Of a stretch of DNA of 64,000 nt, positions 41,545 to 50,042 are shown in pieces. The DNA is taken from positions 124,001 through 188,000 of the forward strand of contig JADKJT010000005.1 in NCBI GenBank assembly GCA_016720905.1, read 5' to 3'. Position 1 is the stretch's first letter. Every line of letters starts with the position of its first letter. Both the position numbers and the translations under genes were made by a program. The DNA comes from Gemmatimonadaceae bacterium. Its GTDB lineage: Bacteria > Gemmatimonadota > Gemmatimonadetes > Gemmatimonadales > Gemmatimonadaceae. The notes beneath the pieces are model-generated. The model saw only the letters and a list, made by a program, of their open reading frames with translations, was not told the origin of the DNA and ran no database searches.

Positions 41545-42506
41545 TTGACGCTGTCGATGGCGCTCCACGTTATGCCTTCGTCGCGGGTGACCATCGCTCC
41601 GGACGGACCGACCGCGACAACCGTCGGCCTTTTGGCCTTGGGGACATACACCCCACCCCACACGCCACGTGCAAGCGGTGGACTGGTCCGTGCGGTCCAC
41701 CGCGTGCCACCCTTATCGGTCACGGCGATCAGCACGTCGCCCGATGCCGCGCTGTTTCCGCCGCCAAGCACCATGCCGTGTCGCGCATCGCGGAACGTCA
41801 CCGACTGCGGGCCCGATCCCGCGCGCGTCGTGAGCGGCAGGGTGTCCACCGCCCAGCTACGTCCGTAGTCGGACGTATGCAGGAGGCGTCCGTGTTCGGC
41901 GGTGCTGGCGACGATCCACGCGTGCCCACCCTTGCCCGTCACGAGGCAGGTGCCGCTCGCGGCGAAACTGCCTTCCTGTGGTTGCGCCGGTGGCAGCGAC
42001 GCCGCTGGCACGCGCGTCCAATGCGCGCCACCGTCCTCGGTGCGCAGCATGGAGATGTTGCCGTCCACCGCATCGCCGATAACGAGTCCCCGCTTGGCAT
42101 CCCAGAAATCCATGCAGTCGAAGAAGCCCTTCGGGTCGTCGTTCACGAATTGCGATTGCCAGTTGGTGCCGCCATCGGTGGTTTTGTAGATGCGCGACTG
42201 CGGCCCGTCGCCAATGCTCAGGAGATACGCGGTGTTGGCGTTGACCGCATAGACATCGCGGAATTGCAGTGAATCCGCGCCGGGGACGCGCCCGGTCGTC
42301 CACGTGGTGCCACCGTCAACGGTTCGCACCCAGGTACCGCGGGACCCGCTCACCCATACCACCTTCTCATTGACCGGACTGACAGCGATGAGCAGTGACG
42401 AGGTACCACTCGCCTGTTCCGTTCGCCCCACGGACGGCGGCGACTGGGCGGATGCAGCGGCGGTTACGAACCAGAGCAGCGGCAGGGTGTGTGCGAGGCG
42501 CGTCAT
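41460..42506 (-). CDS. Exported YCF48/BNR-repeat beta-propeller protein
   Basis: 348 residues. Signal peptide MTRLAHTLPLLWFVTAAASA. Repeats of the sortilin/BNR type: WVRTVDGGTTWTTGRVPGA, IYKTTDGGTNWQSQF, MLRTEDGGAHWTRVPA, LLHTSDYGRSWAVDTLPL and MVTRDEGITWSAIDSVNYWS, each with the SxDxGxxW Asp-box. The family resembles the photosystem II assembly factor YCF48, but in heterotrophs it is a secreted propeller of unknown binding partner. Its 3' end overlaps the relic 3' end of the FNT pseudogene by 85 bases. Divergent from the cyclase gene. Confidence 0.86.
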   Translation of the reverse strand: MTRLAHTLPLLWFVTAAASAQSPPSVGRTEQASGTSSLLIAVSPVNEKVVWVSGSRGTWVRTVDGGTTWTTGRVPGADSLQFRDVYAVNANTAYLLSIGDGPQSRIYKTTDGGTNWQSQFVNDDPKGFFDCMDFWDAKRGLVIGDAVDGNISMLRTEDGGAHWTRVPAASLPPAQPQEGSFAASGTCLVTGKGGHAWIVASTAEHGRLLHTSDYGRSWAVDTLPLTTRAGSGPQSVTFRDARHGMVLGGGNSAASGDVLIAVTDKGGTRWTARTSPPLARGVWGGVYVPKAKRPTVVAVGPSGAMVTRDEGITWSAIDSVNYWSVGFASPNAGWAVGMGGRITKLSGF

Positions 42507-42622
42507 GGCAGGGCGGGAATGGTCGGAATTTCACCTGGTCGTGGCGATAACATAGTTCGGTTCCGGCCCGCATGTTACACTGATCGACGGACGTTGGCTT
42601 TCGCACCTGACATCCCGCAATC

Positions 42623-43432
42623 ATGAGACATCTGCTTTGCTCCGCGACACGCCGGCGCGCCATTTTCGCCGTCCTGACAACTTGGACACTGATTGCCGGA
42701 CCATCCGTCAGCGCGCAAGCGATTGATCTGGCGCGCTATTCCATGGTCGACCTCACGCATGAACTGGCCTCCAACGCGACGGCGTGGCCGGGATCCCGCG
42801 ACGCGTTCAAGTTGGACACGATCCGGGCTACCGAAAGTGGCGCGATGTTCCGGCTCACACTGAACGAGCACTTCGCCACGCATCTGGACGCGCCGCGACA
42901 TGCCTCGGGTACCGGGTGGACCAACGAACGTATTCCACTGGACCGGCTGATCGCGCCGCTGGTGATCATCGATGTGCGCGCGCAAGCCGCGCGTGATCGC
43001 GACTATGCGCTGCTGCCCGCGGATGTCGTGGCCCACGAGCGCGCGTTTGGCCGCATTCCGCGCGGTGCGATTGTGGTGCTGCGCACCGGATGGGCGCGCT
43101 ATTGGGACAATGCGCAAATGTACTTTGGCACCGACACCACCGTGAAGCCGAACGTGCTGCACTTTCCAAGCTTTGGCGTGGAGGCGGCACAACTGCTGGT
43201 GGCGCGCGGAGTCGCGATGCTGGGCGTGGATTCGCCATCCACCGACATCGGCAAGGCGCCGACGTTTGCCGTGCACGGCATTCTGGGCGCGGCCAACGTG
43301 CCCGCATTGGAGAACCTCGCCAACTGCAACGCGCTGCCGCCCACGGGAGCGGTGTTGCTGGCGCTTCCCATCCTCACCCGTGGTGGTTCGGGCGGACCGG
43401 TGCGGGTGGTGGCGCTGGTGCCGCGAAAGTGA
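42623..43432 (+). CDS. Exported cyclase-family hydrolase (kynurenine formamidase-like)
   Basis: 269 residues. Signal peptide ends near PSVSAQA (about residue 32). Cyclase/KynB motif LNEHFATHLDAPRHA (about 90-104), holding the HxxTHxDxPxH metal site with Ala for Thr neighbour spacing intact, then GAIVVLRTGWARYW, FGVEAAQLLVARGVAMLGVDSP in part, and VHGILGAANVPALENLANC. Cytosolic KynB hydrolyses N-formylkynurenine; a secreted homolog probably acts on another amide or lactone. Followed after 61 bases by the sulfatase. Confidence 0.87.
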   Translation: MRHLLCSATRRRAIFAVLTTWTLIAGPSVSAQAIDLARYSMVDLTHELASNATAWPGSRDAFKLDTIRATESGAMFRLTLNEHFATHLDAPRHASGTGWTNERIPLDRLIAPLVIIDVRAQAARDRDYALLPADVVAHERAFGRIPRGAIVVLRTGWARYWDNAQMYFGTDTTVKPNVLHFPSFGVEAAQLLVARGVAMLGVDSPSTDIGKAPTFAVHGILGAANVPALENLANCNALPPTGAVLLALPILTRGGSGGPVRVVALVPRK

Positions 43433-43493
43433 AGTGAGTACGACTCCCTGTGGGCGATCTTCGACAGCCGCCATTCACCTGCCAGATCATACG

Positions 43494-44972
43494 ATGAAGC
43501 GTCACCCGTGGTACCGCGCGGCCAACGTCGGGACATTCGTGCTACTCTGTCTGCTCACCACGGGCAGCCGCTCGGCCGCGACTGCGCCGGCCGAGCACCC
43601 GAATGTCCTGCTCATCGTCATCGACGACATGGGTTGGAAGGACACGGGCGTGTACGGCAGCGACTTCTACGAAACGCCGAACATCGACCGCCTGGCGTCG
43701 CAGGGCGCGCGCTTCGCGCAATTCTATACAGCAGGGAGTGTGTGCTCGCCCACTCGCGCCAGTATCATGACGGGGAAGTCGCCCGCCCGGGTGCACATCA
43801 CCGATTGGATTGGCGGCGACGACAGGGGCAAACTGCTGCCAGCCGCGTATGAGCGTGAACTGCCGTTATCCGAGTTCAGCATTGGTGAAGCGTTTCAAGC
43901 CGGCGGATACGACACGGGCTACATCGGCAAATGGCACCTGGGCCAGCTGGAGGCGTCGGGCCCGGCGCATCAGGGCTTTGCGTTCACCCGCGCGGTGAAC
44001 CATGCGGGGCAGCCGGGCTCGCACTTCGCGCCGTACAAAAGCGCCAGCAGGACGGACACGGACGTCCCGGATTTAGAGGGCGATGCGCCGCGCACGTACC
44101 TGACCGATCGTCTCACAACGGAGGCGGTGCAGTTCATCCGGACCTCGCGCACCAAGCCGTTCTTTCTGGTGTTGTCGCACTACGCAGTGCACACGCCGCT
44201 CGAAGCAAAAACGGAACTGGCGGCCAAGTACGCGGCGAAGCGCGACGCGCGTGGGTCATCTGCGCTTCCGGCATTGCAGGCCGAAGGCCCGACCAGCATG
44301 ACGAAAATGCAGCAGGATCACGCTACCTACGCGGCCATGGTGGAGAGTGTGGACGCCAGCGTTGGTGTGCTGATGCACGCGCTCGACTCGCTGGACATGG
44401 CGAAGAACACCATTGTCGTGTTCATGTCGGATAACGGCGGACTGAGCACGTTGCTGGGATCGGCGAGCCGCATCCCGACGTCCAATGCGCCGCTGCGGGC
44501 GGGGAAGGGCTGGCTGTATGAAGGCGGTATTCGCGCCCCGTTCCTGGTGCGGTGGCCCGGTGGGGTGCCCGCGAAGCGCGTCATCAATACGCCGACCATT
44601 TCAACCGATGTGTACCCCACGCTGCTGGAGTTGGCGGGTCTCCCGGCGCTTCGCACGCAAACACTTGATGGGGTCAGTGTGGCGCCGCTGTTGACGGGAA
44701 AAGGTTCGGTGTCGAGCCGTTCGTTGTTCTGGCACTTCCCGCACTATCACGATTCGGGATCCACGCCGTCGGGCGCGATACGGAGTGGCTCGCTCAAGCT
44801 TATCGAATGGTTTGAAAGCGGCGAGGTTGAGTTGTACGATCTGGCGCGCGACCCGGGCGAACACCATGACGTGTCGAAGGAGCGACCGCGGGATGCGGCA
44901 ACACTGCGCGCTCAACTAGCGACCTGGCGCATCAGGGTGGACGCCAATATGCCCCAGCGAGCGCTTCGTTAG
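43494..44972 (+). CDS. Exported sulfatase (FGly type)
   Basis: 492 residues from ATG 43494 (MKRHPWYRAANVGTFVLLCL); an open frame upstream is the shadow of the cyclase gene. NVLLIVIDDMGWKDTGVYGS supplies metal Asp44/Asp45. SVCSPTRASIMTGKSP has the CxPxR motif whose Cys84 is turned into formylglycine. IGKWHLG, FLVLSHYAVHTPLE and VFMSDNGGLST (metal Asp/Asn) complete the site. It removes sulfate esters from exported or environmental substrates, likely polysaccharides or sulfolipids. No anaerobic maturase is nearby. Convergent with the ADOP permease, 4 bases apart. Confidence 0.93.
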   Translation: MKRHPWYRAANVGTFVLLCLLTTGSRSAATAPAEHPNVLLIVIDDMGWKDTGVYGSDFYETPNIDRLASQGARFAQFYTAGSVCSPTRASIMTGKSPARVHITDWIGGDDRGKLLPAAYERELPLSEFSIGEAFQAGGYDTGYIGKWHLGQLEASGPAHQGFAFTRAVNHAGQPGSHFAPYKSASRTDTDVPDLEGDAPRTYLTDRLTTEAVQFIRTSRTKPFFLVLSHYAVHTPLEAKTELAAKYAAKRDARGSSALPALQAEGPTSMTKMQQDHATYAAMVESVDASVGVLMHALDSLDMAKNTIVVFMSDNGGLSTLLGSASRIPTSNAPLRAGKGWLYEGGIRAPFLVRWPGGVPAKRVINTPTISTDVYPTLLELAGLPALRTQTLDGVSVAPLLTGKGSVSSRSLFWHFPHYHDSGSTPSGAIRSGSLKLIEWFESGEVELYDLARDPGEHHDVSKERPRDAATLRAQLATWRIRVDANMPQRALR

Positions 44973-44976
44973 CCGA

Positions 44977-47385
44977 CTATCCCTCGCGAAGAGCCACCGC
45001 GGGATCAACTCGCAGGGCTCGACGCGCGGGTACCAGCGCCGCCACGGCCGCGACCAGCGCAAGCAGAAGCGGGGTTGCGACAAACGTCACCGGGTCGAAG
45101 GCACTTACGCCGTACAATTGACTGGAGAGCACCCGTCCCAGGGCCATGGCCAGAGTTACGCCAACGGCTCCTGCGACCAAGACGGTACGCACGGTATCGC
45201 TGAGCACCACGCGCAGAATGGCCGCCGCTGGTGCGCCCAGCGCCGACCGAATTCCCAATTCCCGCGTGCGTTGCGATACGTCAAAAGCCGCCACGCCAAA
45301 AATGCCGACGGCGGCCAATAGCAGCGCGAGGCCACCGAACACCCCAGTGAGGGCTGCGCCAAGTTGCGCCGGCAGCAACACAATCCGCTGCGCATCAGTC
45401 AGTCGACGCACTGTGGGTGGCGGTACGGCGGGGTCAATTGCCCGCAAGGCCTCGACGATCCGACGCGAGACCCCAGGCACCGATGCCCCGGGCGCCAGCA
45501 CACCATGCAGGTTCAGTCCGTGGTCCGCCTGTTGGGCAAACGGGACGTACAGGAACACCGGCGGCGTCTCACCGAGTGAGTTATATCGAATGGGACGCGA
45601 CACGCCGACAATTTCCAGCCACGGTTCGTGGTCGCCGTCAAGTCGAATGCGCTTGCCCAGCGGCGACTGACCCGGAAACAGTTGTTTGGCAAATGTCTCG
45701 TTCACGATGGCGACGCCAGGAGCACCGGCCCGATCAGATGACGCGAATTCACGGCCCGCCGTGAGTGGCATGCGCATCGTGGCGAAATAGTCCGGCGTGA
45801 TGGCCACGTAATAGGTGTGATGACGGGCGCCCGCGTCATCGCCATCGCGTTGAATGGACGTCTCGGCATTGCTGCCGGTGAGCGGTGCGACCGTGGCGGC
45901 GGTCACGGCCGTCACGCCCGGCGACTCCCGTAGACGCGCCTCGAGTTGTTCGACGACGGTAATACTGGAAGCGGCATCGCGACCGCGGCCGAGCTCGATA
46001 GGCGCATTGAGAATGTCCCGCGCATTGAATCCGGCATCGATGTCGTCGGCGTTGCGCAAGCTGTGGAGGAAAAGTCCGGCGCAGGCAACAAGCACCGTGC
46101 TGGCCGTGACCTGCAGGCCGAGAAACGCGCGTCGCAGGCGCGTTCGGCGCCGACCGCCACCGACGGCACCGTCTCGCAAACCGGCGGTCAGGTCAACGCG
46201 CGTGGACTGCAAGGCGGGCGCGAGTCCGGCCACGGCCACCACCATCGCGACCAATATCAACGTGAATACAACCACGATGCCGTTGGCGCCCGTGTCCAGG
46301 TGAATGGAGGCGTCCGCCGGGATGAAACTGACCAGCAGCGCGGTGCTCCAACGCGTCGCCAGCAGGGCCAGGATCGCGCCCAGCAGGGAAATCAGCGAGA
46401 GCTCCACCAGCAGCTGTTGTATCACACGGCGTCGAGTCGCGCCAAGCGCCACGCGTACGGCGAGTTCGCGGGAGCGCGCGGCGTTTCGCGCGAGAATCAG
46501 ATTCCCCACGTTGAAACAGGCGACCAGCAGGACCGCGATAGCGATCACCAGCAGAAAGGCCGACGCCGCGCTGACGGGTCCGCGCAATTCGGCGTTGACG
46601 CCCACGGCGGCATCCACGCGCCAGCTCTGTCGCGCCAATCGCGCCGAGTCTTGTGAGGCGACTTGAGCGAACAGTACGGCCACGCGTGCATTGGCCGCGT
46701 CACGCGAGACGCCAGACGCGAGCCTGACGGTCAGGTACAACCCACCGCCCAACACCTCGGGACCCTTTCCCAGCAACGTCGGCGTCTCCGACAGCGGCAC
46801 ATACACATCCGGGGCCCATAGTACCTGCGCCGTCGTGAACCCGATAGGCGCAACTCCACTCACCCGAAAGGCGCGGTCATTCAGGCGGACAGTGCGGCCA
46901 ATCATCGCAGCATCGGCCGCGAAACGCCGAGTCCAGTACCGGTGACTGAGGACGACCTCGGGGACCGCGGACGGCCGGTCTTCGCGATCGATACGCGGGA
47001 AACGGCCGGTCGCCGGTTGAAGGCCGAGTGCCGCGAAATAGTCGGCGCTCACCAGCGCGGCCGTCACCTGTTCAGGTTCTCCGTTCGTCATGATGGAGAC
47101 TGGCTGAACGGTCTCCGCGATCACTCGCGAGAATGCGCGTCCGTCCTCTTTGAGACGTTGGTAGTCCGGCCAGGTGAACGGGCTGTGGTGATTCACGTAC
47201 ACGCGAACCAGTTCGCTGGCATTCACGGCCTGCGGCGCGCGCAGCAGGATGGCGCTGGCTATGCTGAAGACGGTGGTATTCACGCCGATGCCCAGCGCCA
47301 GCGACAGCAGGACGCTCAGCGCAAAGACCGGGTGCTTGATGAGCTGGCGCGCCGCAAAGCGCAGGTCGGCGACGACATCGCGCAT
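44977..47385 (-). CDS. Large FtsX/MacB-like permease, acidobacterial duplicated type (ADOP)
   Basis: 802 residues. DLRFAARQLIKHPVFALSVL and LGIGVNTTVFSIASAILLR open the first half. Two MacB_PCD periplasmic domains and two sets of FtsX helices follow; the first FtsX block (LVIAIAVLLVACFNVGNLIL, ARNAARSRELAVRVALGATR) and the second (LALLLAAVGIFGVAAFDVSQ, RTRELGIRSALGAPAAAILR) are duplicated, and VPARRALRVDPAVALREG ends the chain. This fused architecture is abundant in Acidobacteria and Gemmatimonadota and usually has no dedicated ATPase gene nearby, as here. Function is uncertain, presumably export. Confidence 0.93.
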   Translation of the reverse strand: MRDVVADLRFAARQLIKHPVFALSVLLSLALGIGVNTTVFSIASAILLRAPQAVNASELVRVYVNHHSPFTWPDYQRLKEDGRAFSRVIAETVQPVSIMTNGEPEQVTAALVSADYFAALGLQPATGRFPRIDREDRPSAVPEVVLSHRYWTRRFAADAAMIGRTVRLNDRAFRVSGVAPIGFTTAQVLWAPDVYVPLSETPTLLGKGPEVLGGGLYLTVRLASGVSRDAANARVAVLFAQVASQDSARLARQSWRVDAAVGVNAELRGPVSAASAFLLVIAIAVLLVACFNVGNLILARNAARSRELAVRVALGATRRRVIQQLLVELSLISLLGAILALLATRWSTALLVSFIPADASIHLDTGANGIVVVFTLILVAMVVAVAGLAPALQSTRVDLTAGLRDGAVGGGRRRTRLRRAFLGLQVTASTVLVACAGLFLHSLRNADDIDAGFNARDILNAPIELGRGRDAASSITVVEQLEARLRESPGVTAVTAATVAPLTGSNAETSIQRDGDDAGARHHTYYVAITPDYFATMRMPLTAGREFASSDRAGAPGVAIVNETFAKQLFPGQSPLGKRIRLDGDHEPWLEIVGVSRPIRYNSLGETPPVFLYVPFAQQADHGLNLHGVLAPGASVPGVSRRIVEALRAIDPAVPPPTVRRLTDAQRIVLLPAQLGAALTGVFGGLALLLAAVGIFGVAAFDVSQRTRELGIRSALGAPAAAILRVVLSDTVRTVLVAGAVGVTLAMALGRVLSSQLYGVSAFDPVTFVATPLLLALVAAVAALVPARRALRVDPAVALREG

Positions 47386-47458
47386 ATGAACCTGACAGGT
47401 GGGAGGGTCGGGTCGTTCCTCTCTAGCTACGGTTGCCCGGAATCGACAGTTTCACCGG

Positions 47459-48148
47459 ATGCGCTACCCCTCAAATGTTGCCGTGGTTGTCGCGCTGGGC
47501 CTGATGGCCTGCAGCGGCACCGGTCTTGGAAGGTCTTCGCCGCACGCGTCGCGCACGGCGTTGCTGTTGGACCCGTCAAATCTCGAATGGCGCACACCTG
47601 CGCCCGCACTGTCACACCTGCGCTTCGAGACCACCAAGGGCGTGTTCGTGCTGGAGGTGCACCGCGCCTGGGGACCCATCGGTGCCGACCGGCTCTACAA
47701 TCTGGCGCGCCTGGGCTACTACGACGACACGCGGTTCCACCGTGTGCGCAGTGGCTACATCGCGCAGTGGGGATTGCACGGGGATTCCGCCGTGAACGCG
47801 GCGTGGAGGGGACGCTACCTCGCCGATGATGCGCCGCGATCGCGCAACGCCCGCGGCACCTTCGCGTTTTCCTACGAAGGGCCCGGGCATGAGAACACGC
47901 GCAACACGCAGATCTACGTGAACCTGGCGGATAACCCGCGCAACGACGCGGAGCCATTCACGATATTGGGCACCGTCGTGGAGGGCATGGCGGTGCTGGA
48001 CAGTCTGTACAGCGGATACGGCGAGGAATCTGGCAGCGGCGTACGGCAAGGGAAACAGGGACCGCTGGAACGCGGGGGCAACGCGTTCATGGACCGTGAG
48101 TATCCGAAGCTGGATCGCATCAAGCGCGTGACCGTGACCGCGAAGTGA
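47459..48148 (+). CDS. Lipoprotein cyclophilin-type peptidyl-prolyl isomerase
   Basis: 229 residues from ATG 47459 (MRYPSNVAVVVALGLMACSG), ending in the lipobox LMAC (Cys18). The cyclophilin domain is recognised by LRFETTKGVFVLEVHRAWGP, IGADRLYNLARLGYYDDTRF, HRVRSGYIAQWGLHGD, GTFAFSYEGPGHENTRNTQI and FTILGTVVEGMAVLDSLYSG. In place of the usual FHR...F.QGG the sequence has FHRVRSGYIAQWG, a known bacterial variant. It would help folding of periplasmic or outer-membrane proteins. Confidence 0.88.
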   Translation: MRYPSNVAVVVALGLMACSGTGLGRSSPHASRTALLLDPSNLEWRTPAPALSHLRFETTKGVFVLEVHRAWGPIGADRLYNLARLGYYDDTRFHRVRSGYIAQWGLHGDSAVNAAWRGRYLADDAPRSRNARGTFAFSYEGPGHENTRNTQIYVNLADNPRNDAEPFTILGTVVEGMAVLDSLYSGYGEESGSGVRQGKQGPLERGGNAFMDREYPKLDRIKRVTVTAK

Positions 48149-48157
48149 CGCGTCGGT

Positions 48158-49063
48158 TCACGCACCTCGGCGGCGCCAGCGCCGCCAGCCCACGATGAGC
48201 ACCGCCACCAGTACGAGCGACGGAATGATCACACCCAGCATGGAGATGAACGCCGCAATGAAGTGCACGAAGTTGCGCCAGGCATCCTTGAAAGCGTTCA
48301 CGAGCACGTTCTCGCCCGGTGACGCGCTCACCAGTGGCGCGCGCTCGTGCACGGTCACGCTCAGCGTACTCGTGGCCACGCGCGATTTCAGAAAGCGAAT
48401 ACGCCCCTCGTAGCGCTCGATCTCCTCGCGCACGCGGGCCAGTTCGCGCTCCACCGCCAGCACGTCCTCCAGCTTGCCGGTGCGCGTGGCGAGCAGCGTA
48501 ATCAGGCGATCTTCCAGACGATGCGCATTGGCCACGCGCGCCGACACATCCACAAACTCCTCGCCGACATCTTCGGCCGTCGACGACACCGACTCCACCT
48601 TGCCGATGGGCTTGAGGCCCGCCAGCGCGTCGTCGTAGCGCGCCGAAGGAATCTTCAGCTCCAGCGTCGCGCTGCGCAGTTGGTATTCGCCGGCCGACAG
48701 CGACGTATTGCCCACGTAGCCGCCAAAGCTGGCCGCCATCTTCTGCACGGCGATGATGGCCAACTCCAGCGAGTCCACCTGCACCGATGCGGATCCGTTG
48801 CGGATGATCATGCTGGGAATCGCCGGTGCGGCGGAACCCTCGGTTTTTATCTGGCCGCCCGCACCGGACGCATCGACGACGGCCGCCAATTCCTGGCCGC
48901 GCATCGCGACCGCTTTCCCGACTTCGGCAGACGGGGCGGGGCTGGCCGCCATGGACATCTGCGCATCAGTCTGTCCCGGCGATACCGACGCATCTTGGCC
49001 GCACGCCAGGCTGAGTGTGACCAACAGGGCAATTGGCAGCGCGCGAACGGAATGGCGAAGCAT
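48158..49063 (-). CDS. DUF4349 lipoprotein
   Basis: 301 residues from ATG 49063. Lipobox LSLAC near residue 20. DUF4349 spans about 85-295: MIIRNGSASVQVDSLELAII, FGGYVGNTSLSAGEYQLRSA, LELKIPSARYDDALAGLKPI, a coiled coil (LEDVLAVERELARVREEIER) and a C-terminal membrane helix SMLGVIIPSLVLVAVLIVGW followed by basic WRRWRRRGA. Domains of this type are putative envelope proteins of unknown role. Convergent with the cyclophilin gene and divergent from the peptidase S51-like gene. Confidence 0.88.
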   Translation of the reverse strand: MLRHSVRALPIALLVTLSLACGQDASVSPGQTDAQMSMAASPAPSAEVGKAVAMRGQELAAVVDASGAGGQIKTEGSAAPAIPSMIIRNGSASVQVDSLELAIIAVQKMAASFGGYVGNTSLSAGEYQLRSATLELKIPSARYDDALAGLKPIGKVESVSSTAEDVGEEFVDVSARVANAHRLEDRLITLLATRTGKLEDVLAVERELARVREEIERYEGRIRFLKSRVATSTLSVTVHERAPLVSASPGENVLVNAFKDAWRNFVHFIAAFISMLGVIIPSLVLVAVLIVGWRRWRRRGA

Positions 49064-49205
49064 GGCGAACCCCGGCCTGAGAAACCCGCGTGACCCCGGA
49101 CGACGATGTCTGTTCACAGGAGACGCCGCAAGAGCGCCGACTTGCACAGCCCGACGGCGATCCGCACATTCCGGTCCGACTCCTCACCCGCACACCAGGC
49201 TGACC

Positions 49206-50033
49206 ATGCAACGTCGCGAGTTCCTTGTTACCTCGGCACTTGGCACCGCTGGCGCACTGGCGAGTCATGGGTCGCCCATCGATTCCGGTCCCACTCTCGC
49301 CGAGCCAGCCGCCGTGCCCAGTTTCCCGCCCATTGATGCGCGCGCGACCCGCAAAATCCTCATCGCCGGTGGCAACTTCAACACGCCGTTCATTCGCTAT
49401 ATGGCGGCACTGACCGGCAAGCCACGCCCGCGCCTCTGCTATCTGCCCACGGCGTCAGCCGACAGCCCTGAAGGGAGCATTGCCTGGTTCCGGAACTGTG
49501 CGCCGCTCAACGTCGAACCGTTCGTGCAGGAAAGCTTCATCGAAAGTCTGACGCAGCATCAGGGGTGGGATGAAGTCCTGCTGTCCATGGACGGCATCGT
49601 GTGTTCGGGCGGCAACACGCTCAATCAGCAGGCCATCTGGAAGGCACAGGGCATCGACGTCGTGCTGCGACAGGCATGGGACAAGGGCATTGTGCTGGGA
49701 GGCGCCAGCGCGGGTTCGTTGTGCTGGTTCGAGGAAGGCACCACCGACTCGCGACCGAAAGCGCTGTCGATTGTGAAGTGCCTGGGGTTCCTGAAGGGCA
49801 GTCACTCCCCGCACTACGATGCCGAGGCCGGCCGCCGGCCGCTGTACCAGAAGTTGATCAGCGCGGGCGATATGAAGCCAGGCTATGCGTGCGACAACGA
49901 TGCGGGCATCTACTTCGAAGACAACGAAGTGAAACGCGTGGTGTCGGCGCGTGCGGCCGCCAAGGTGTACTACGTGAGCGTGGTGGACGGCAAGATCAAC
50001 GAGCGCGTGCTCACGCCAGACGCCATCTCGTAA
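49206..50033 (+). CDS. Tat-exported peptidase S51 family protein (cyanophycinase/PepE-like)
   Basis: 275 residues from ATG 49206. RREFLVTSALGTAGALASHG is a Tat signal. The S51 core is present: KILIAGGNFNTPFIRYMAAL, RPRLCYLPTASADSPEG, DGIVCSGGNTLNQQAIWKAQ, and the nucleophile Ser in VLGGASAGSLCWFEEG (about residue 172), with His in KGSHSPHYDAEAGRRPLY. PepE hydrolyses Asp dipeptides; cyanophycinase hydrolyses beta-Asp-Arg. Substrate here is undetermined. Convergent with the polymerase gene, 9 bases apart. Confidence 0.88.
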   Translation: MQRREFLVTSALGTAGALASHGSPIDSGPTLAEPAAVPSFPPIDARATRKILIAGGNFNTPFIRYMAALTGKPRPRLCYLPTASADSPEGSIAWFRNCAPLNVEPFVQESFIESLTQHQGWDEVLLSMDGIVCSGGNTLNQQAIWKAQGIDVVLRQAWDKGIVLGGASAGSLCWFEEGTTDSRPKALSIVKCLGFLKGSHSPHYDAEAGRRPLYQKLISAGDMKPGYACDNDAGIYFEDNEVKRVVSARAAAKVYYVSVVDGKINERVLTPDAIS

Positions 50034-50042
50034 ACCGCACCG